Program-made: the position numbers and the translations under genes
In this document: positions 6,659-7,928 of the stretch, piece by piece
Layout of the letters: every line of letters starts with the position of its first letter
Numbering within the stretch: position 1 is the stretch's first letter
The notes under the pieces: generated by a model
Seen by the model: only the letters and a program-made list of their open reading frames with translations
Databases searched by the model: none
What the model was told of the DNA's origin: nothing
Assembly (NCBI GenBank): GCA_964512955.1
Contig: CAZEKX010000086.1
Location: 1 to 7,928, forward strand
From: HGM04593 sp964512955
GTDB lineage: Bacteria > Bacteroidota > Bacteroidia > Bacteroidales > Bacteroidaceae
Reading direction: 5' to 3'
Length of the DNA: 7,928 nt

Positions 6659-7928
6659 ATGAATAAATTTTTGGATAGAAAAGTGAAAGCAACTCCCATA
6701 GAAAAAAAAGAGCAACTTGCAATAGGGGAGTGTGGCATGGCAATAGACTTTTTGGATGAGTGTGCTACATGCTGGAACGCCTTGGATGAGGCTCGTCGCA
6801 AACTGCGACGAAGCCTCATGTATAGTTACGGTGATCAGTGGGGCGATTATGTAAGAGACCCCGATACAAACAACTATATGACCGAAGGTGAACTTATAAA
6901 AAAGAATGGAAAGGTTCCGTTGAAGAATAATATGATTGCACCTATTCTCAACAATGTCGATGGACAATTGAGGCAAAATCTTATGCGTCCGGTGTGCGTG
7001 GTACGCGACCAAAGTGAAAGTAAAATAGGTGAAATGATGTCTATTGCCATTGAGTATGTCCATGATATAAATGAGTTGGAAGAGGTGGACTCTGCCTCTA
7101 TGCGCATGTTGCTGAATGGTGGCATGACAGCACAACGTATTGAATTTGGCGTGAATCCTTCGCGTAATAAACAGGATGTTTGGGTCTATGAGGTTAATCC
7201 TTCACGTCTCTTCTTTAATACAAATCTGGAGGATGTACGTATGTGGGATGTAACATGTATCGGGGAGTTGTTCGATATCCCTCTCGAAGAGGTTCTGGCA
7301 CATTTTGGTCGTACCCCACACGATAAAGAACTTATAAAACAGATATATGGTGGTGCAACTACATACACTTATGTGGCAAACCGAGGCGTACAAGGTGATG
7401 AATCGCGTTTATTATCTTTTTATACTCCTTCGCGCAACGATTTATGTCGTGTGATATTAGGCTGGCGTCTGGAGTCGCGTGATGCCTACTATTGGAACGA
7501 TAACATGAATGGTACTTGGGGATATCTGCCCTATAACGAAGAGAGTCGTAAAGCATTGGATGCCGAGAACGTAAAACGTCGTGAAGAGGCTGCAGCCAAC
7601 GGTGTAGAAGATGATGATATCCTAACCATAGAATATTATTATGCTACAGAACGTTATTGGTACTACCGATATATGTCGCCTTATGGTCATGTGTTAAAAG
7701 AGGGACGTAGCCCCTATTGGCATGGTGAACACAATTACGTCTTGCATCTTTATCCGCTTGTTCAGGGAAAATTAGGTAATTTTGTGGAACAGTTTATTGA
7801 CCAACAACGTGCGATAAACAGAACGGCAACACTCATAGATTTTGTGCGTGGAACATCATCGAAAGGTGTTTTGGTGGTAGATGATGAGGCCTTTGAAAGT
7901 ATGACACGCGAGGAGGTAGTCGACGAAT
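6659..7928 (+). CDS. Phage portal protein, P22/crAss-like (3' end outside window)
   Basis: The open frame runs from ATG 6659 to the window end (423 codons) without a stop; full-length portals of this type are usually about 600-800 aa, so the C-terminal wing and crown part is missing. The portal is the dodecameric ring at the capsid vertex through which DNA is packaged and ejected. Support comes from an N-terminal helix with RRKLRRSL and YSYGDQW (46-61), NNMIAPILNNVDGQLRQNL (90-108), a typical N-terminal portal block, VNPSRLFFN, and a stem/clip-like region containing FVEQFIDQQRAINR (375-388) then LIDF and SKGVLV, a pattern seen in P22-type portals of Bacteroidetes phages. Cysteines at 25, 35 and 38 are clustered, of unknown meaning. 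The leader has no Shine-Dalgarno sequence. A strong hairpin lies in codons 43-54. Its position directly after the ejection genes shows these genes belong to one virion operon. Confidence 0.8.
   Translation, partial: MNKFLDRKVKATPIEKKEQLAIGECGMAIDFLDECATCWNALDEARRKLRRSLMYSYGDQWGDYVRDPDTNNYMTEGELIKKNGKVPLKNNMIAPILNNVDGQLRQNLMRPVCVVRDQSESKIGEMMSIAIEYVHDINELEEVDSASMRMLLNGGMTAQRIEFGVNPSRNKQDVWVYEVNPSRLFFNTNLEDVRMWDVTCIGELFDIPLEEVLAHFGRTPHDKELIKQIYGGATTYTYVANRGVQGDESRLLSFYTPSRNDLCRVILGWRLESRDAYYWNDNMNGTWGYLPYNEESRKALDAENVKRREEAAANGVEDDDILTIEYYYATERYWYYRYMSPYGHVLKEGRSPYWHGEHNYVLHLYPLVQGKLGNFVEQFIDQQRAINRTATLIDFVRGTSSKGVLVVDDEAFESMTREEVVDE
6786..6819 (+). repeat. Long imperfect inverted repeat (hairpin) inside the portal coding sequence
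   Basis: The left arm 6786-6800 (ATGAGGCTCGTCGCA) pairs with the right arm 6804-6819 over 15 bp, with one bulged A in the right arm and a 3-nt AAC loop. It spans codons 43-54 (DEARRKLRRSLM). The stem is GC-richer than its surroundings and is not followed by a T-run, so it is not an intrinsic terminator on either strand. It may be a structured mRNA element near the 5' end of the gene, or a by-product of arginine-rich coding; the sequence alone cannot separate these. Confidence 0.7.

Larger units (their letters stand above)
1029..7928 (+). mobile_element. Part of a podovirus-like prophage: ejection-protein and portal module
   Basis: Four collinear plus-strand genes with short gaps or overlap: a gp14-like ejection protein, a small basic protein, a giant polyvalent virion protein and a portal protein. 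The portal and the large internal protein with glycine-rich hydrophobic segments indicate a tailed phage whose DNA-ejection proteins are carried in the capsid, as in T7/P22-like and crAss-like phages. Adjacency to a host-type carbonic anhydrase gene suggests integration, with the left edge of the element somewhere in 640-1028. The right edge is outside the window. No integrase, att repeat or tRNA is visible, so a free phage genome carrying that gene cannot be strictly excluded, though it is unlikely. Confidence 0.7.

Noticed and set aside
6581..7135. Open minus-strand frame of 184 codons
   Set aside because: It is antisense to the start of the portal gene, whose frame is open to the window end and carries recognisable portal features.
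1..7928. CRISPR array, tRNA gene or insertion sequence
   Set aside because: Reading both strands, I saw no regularly spaced direct repeats, no cloverleaf-like sequence with a CCA-type end, and no transposase frame.

Overview
The window looks like a Bacteroidales-type chromosome (Bacteroides/Prevotella-like) running into the structural module of an integrated, podovirus-like phage. The organism is inferred from moderate-to-low GC, A/T-rich translation leaders without Shine-Dalgarno sequences, promoter-like TAnnTTTG-type boxes, and the protein families present. No rRNA or tRNA gene, integrase or att repeat is visible, so neither the taxon nor the prophage boundary is proven.

Left part (1-885), probably host: the last codons of a plus-strand gene end 3 bp from the end of a convergent minus-strand gamma-class carbonic anhydrase gene with an intact set of zinc ligands. 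Upstream of that gene on the same strand lies a small helical protein of unknown function. A 143-bp divergent region (886-1028) separates these genes from the phage genes. It carries a candidate minus-strand promoter and a perfect 7-bp inverted repeat just before the first phage start codon.

Right part (1029-7928), phage: four collinear genes on the plus strand. They encode a short T7 gp14-like internal virion/ejection protein; a short basic protein overlapping it; a 1491-aa polyvalent internal virion protein; and a P22/crAss-style portal protein cut by the window end. The likely joint function is DNA packaging and ejection: the portal is the vertex channel, and the upstream proteins are probably carried in the particle and delivered with the DNA.

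The most interesting items are in the 1491-aa protein and the portal gene. The large protein has a zincin-like metallopeptidase domain with intact HEVVGH. Further on it has a second domain that resembles the zincin-like domain of phage polyvalent proteins, but the expected HExxH is replaced by VPMQQ while the flanking signature is kept. The portal gene contains a near-perfect 15-bp hairpin inside its coding sequence.
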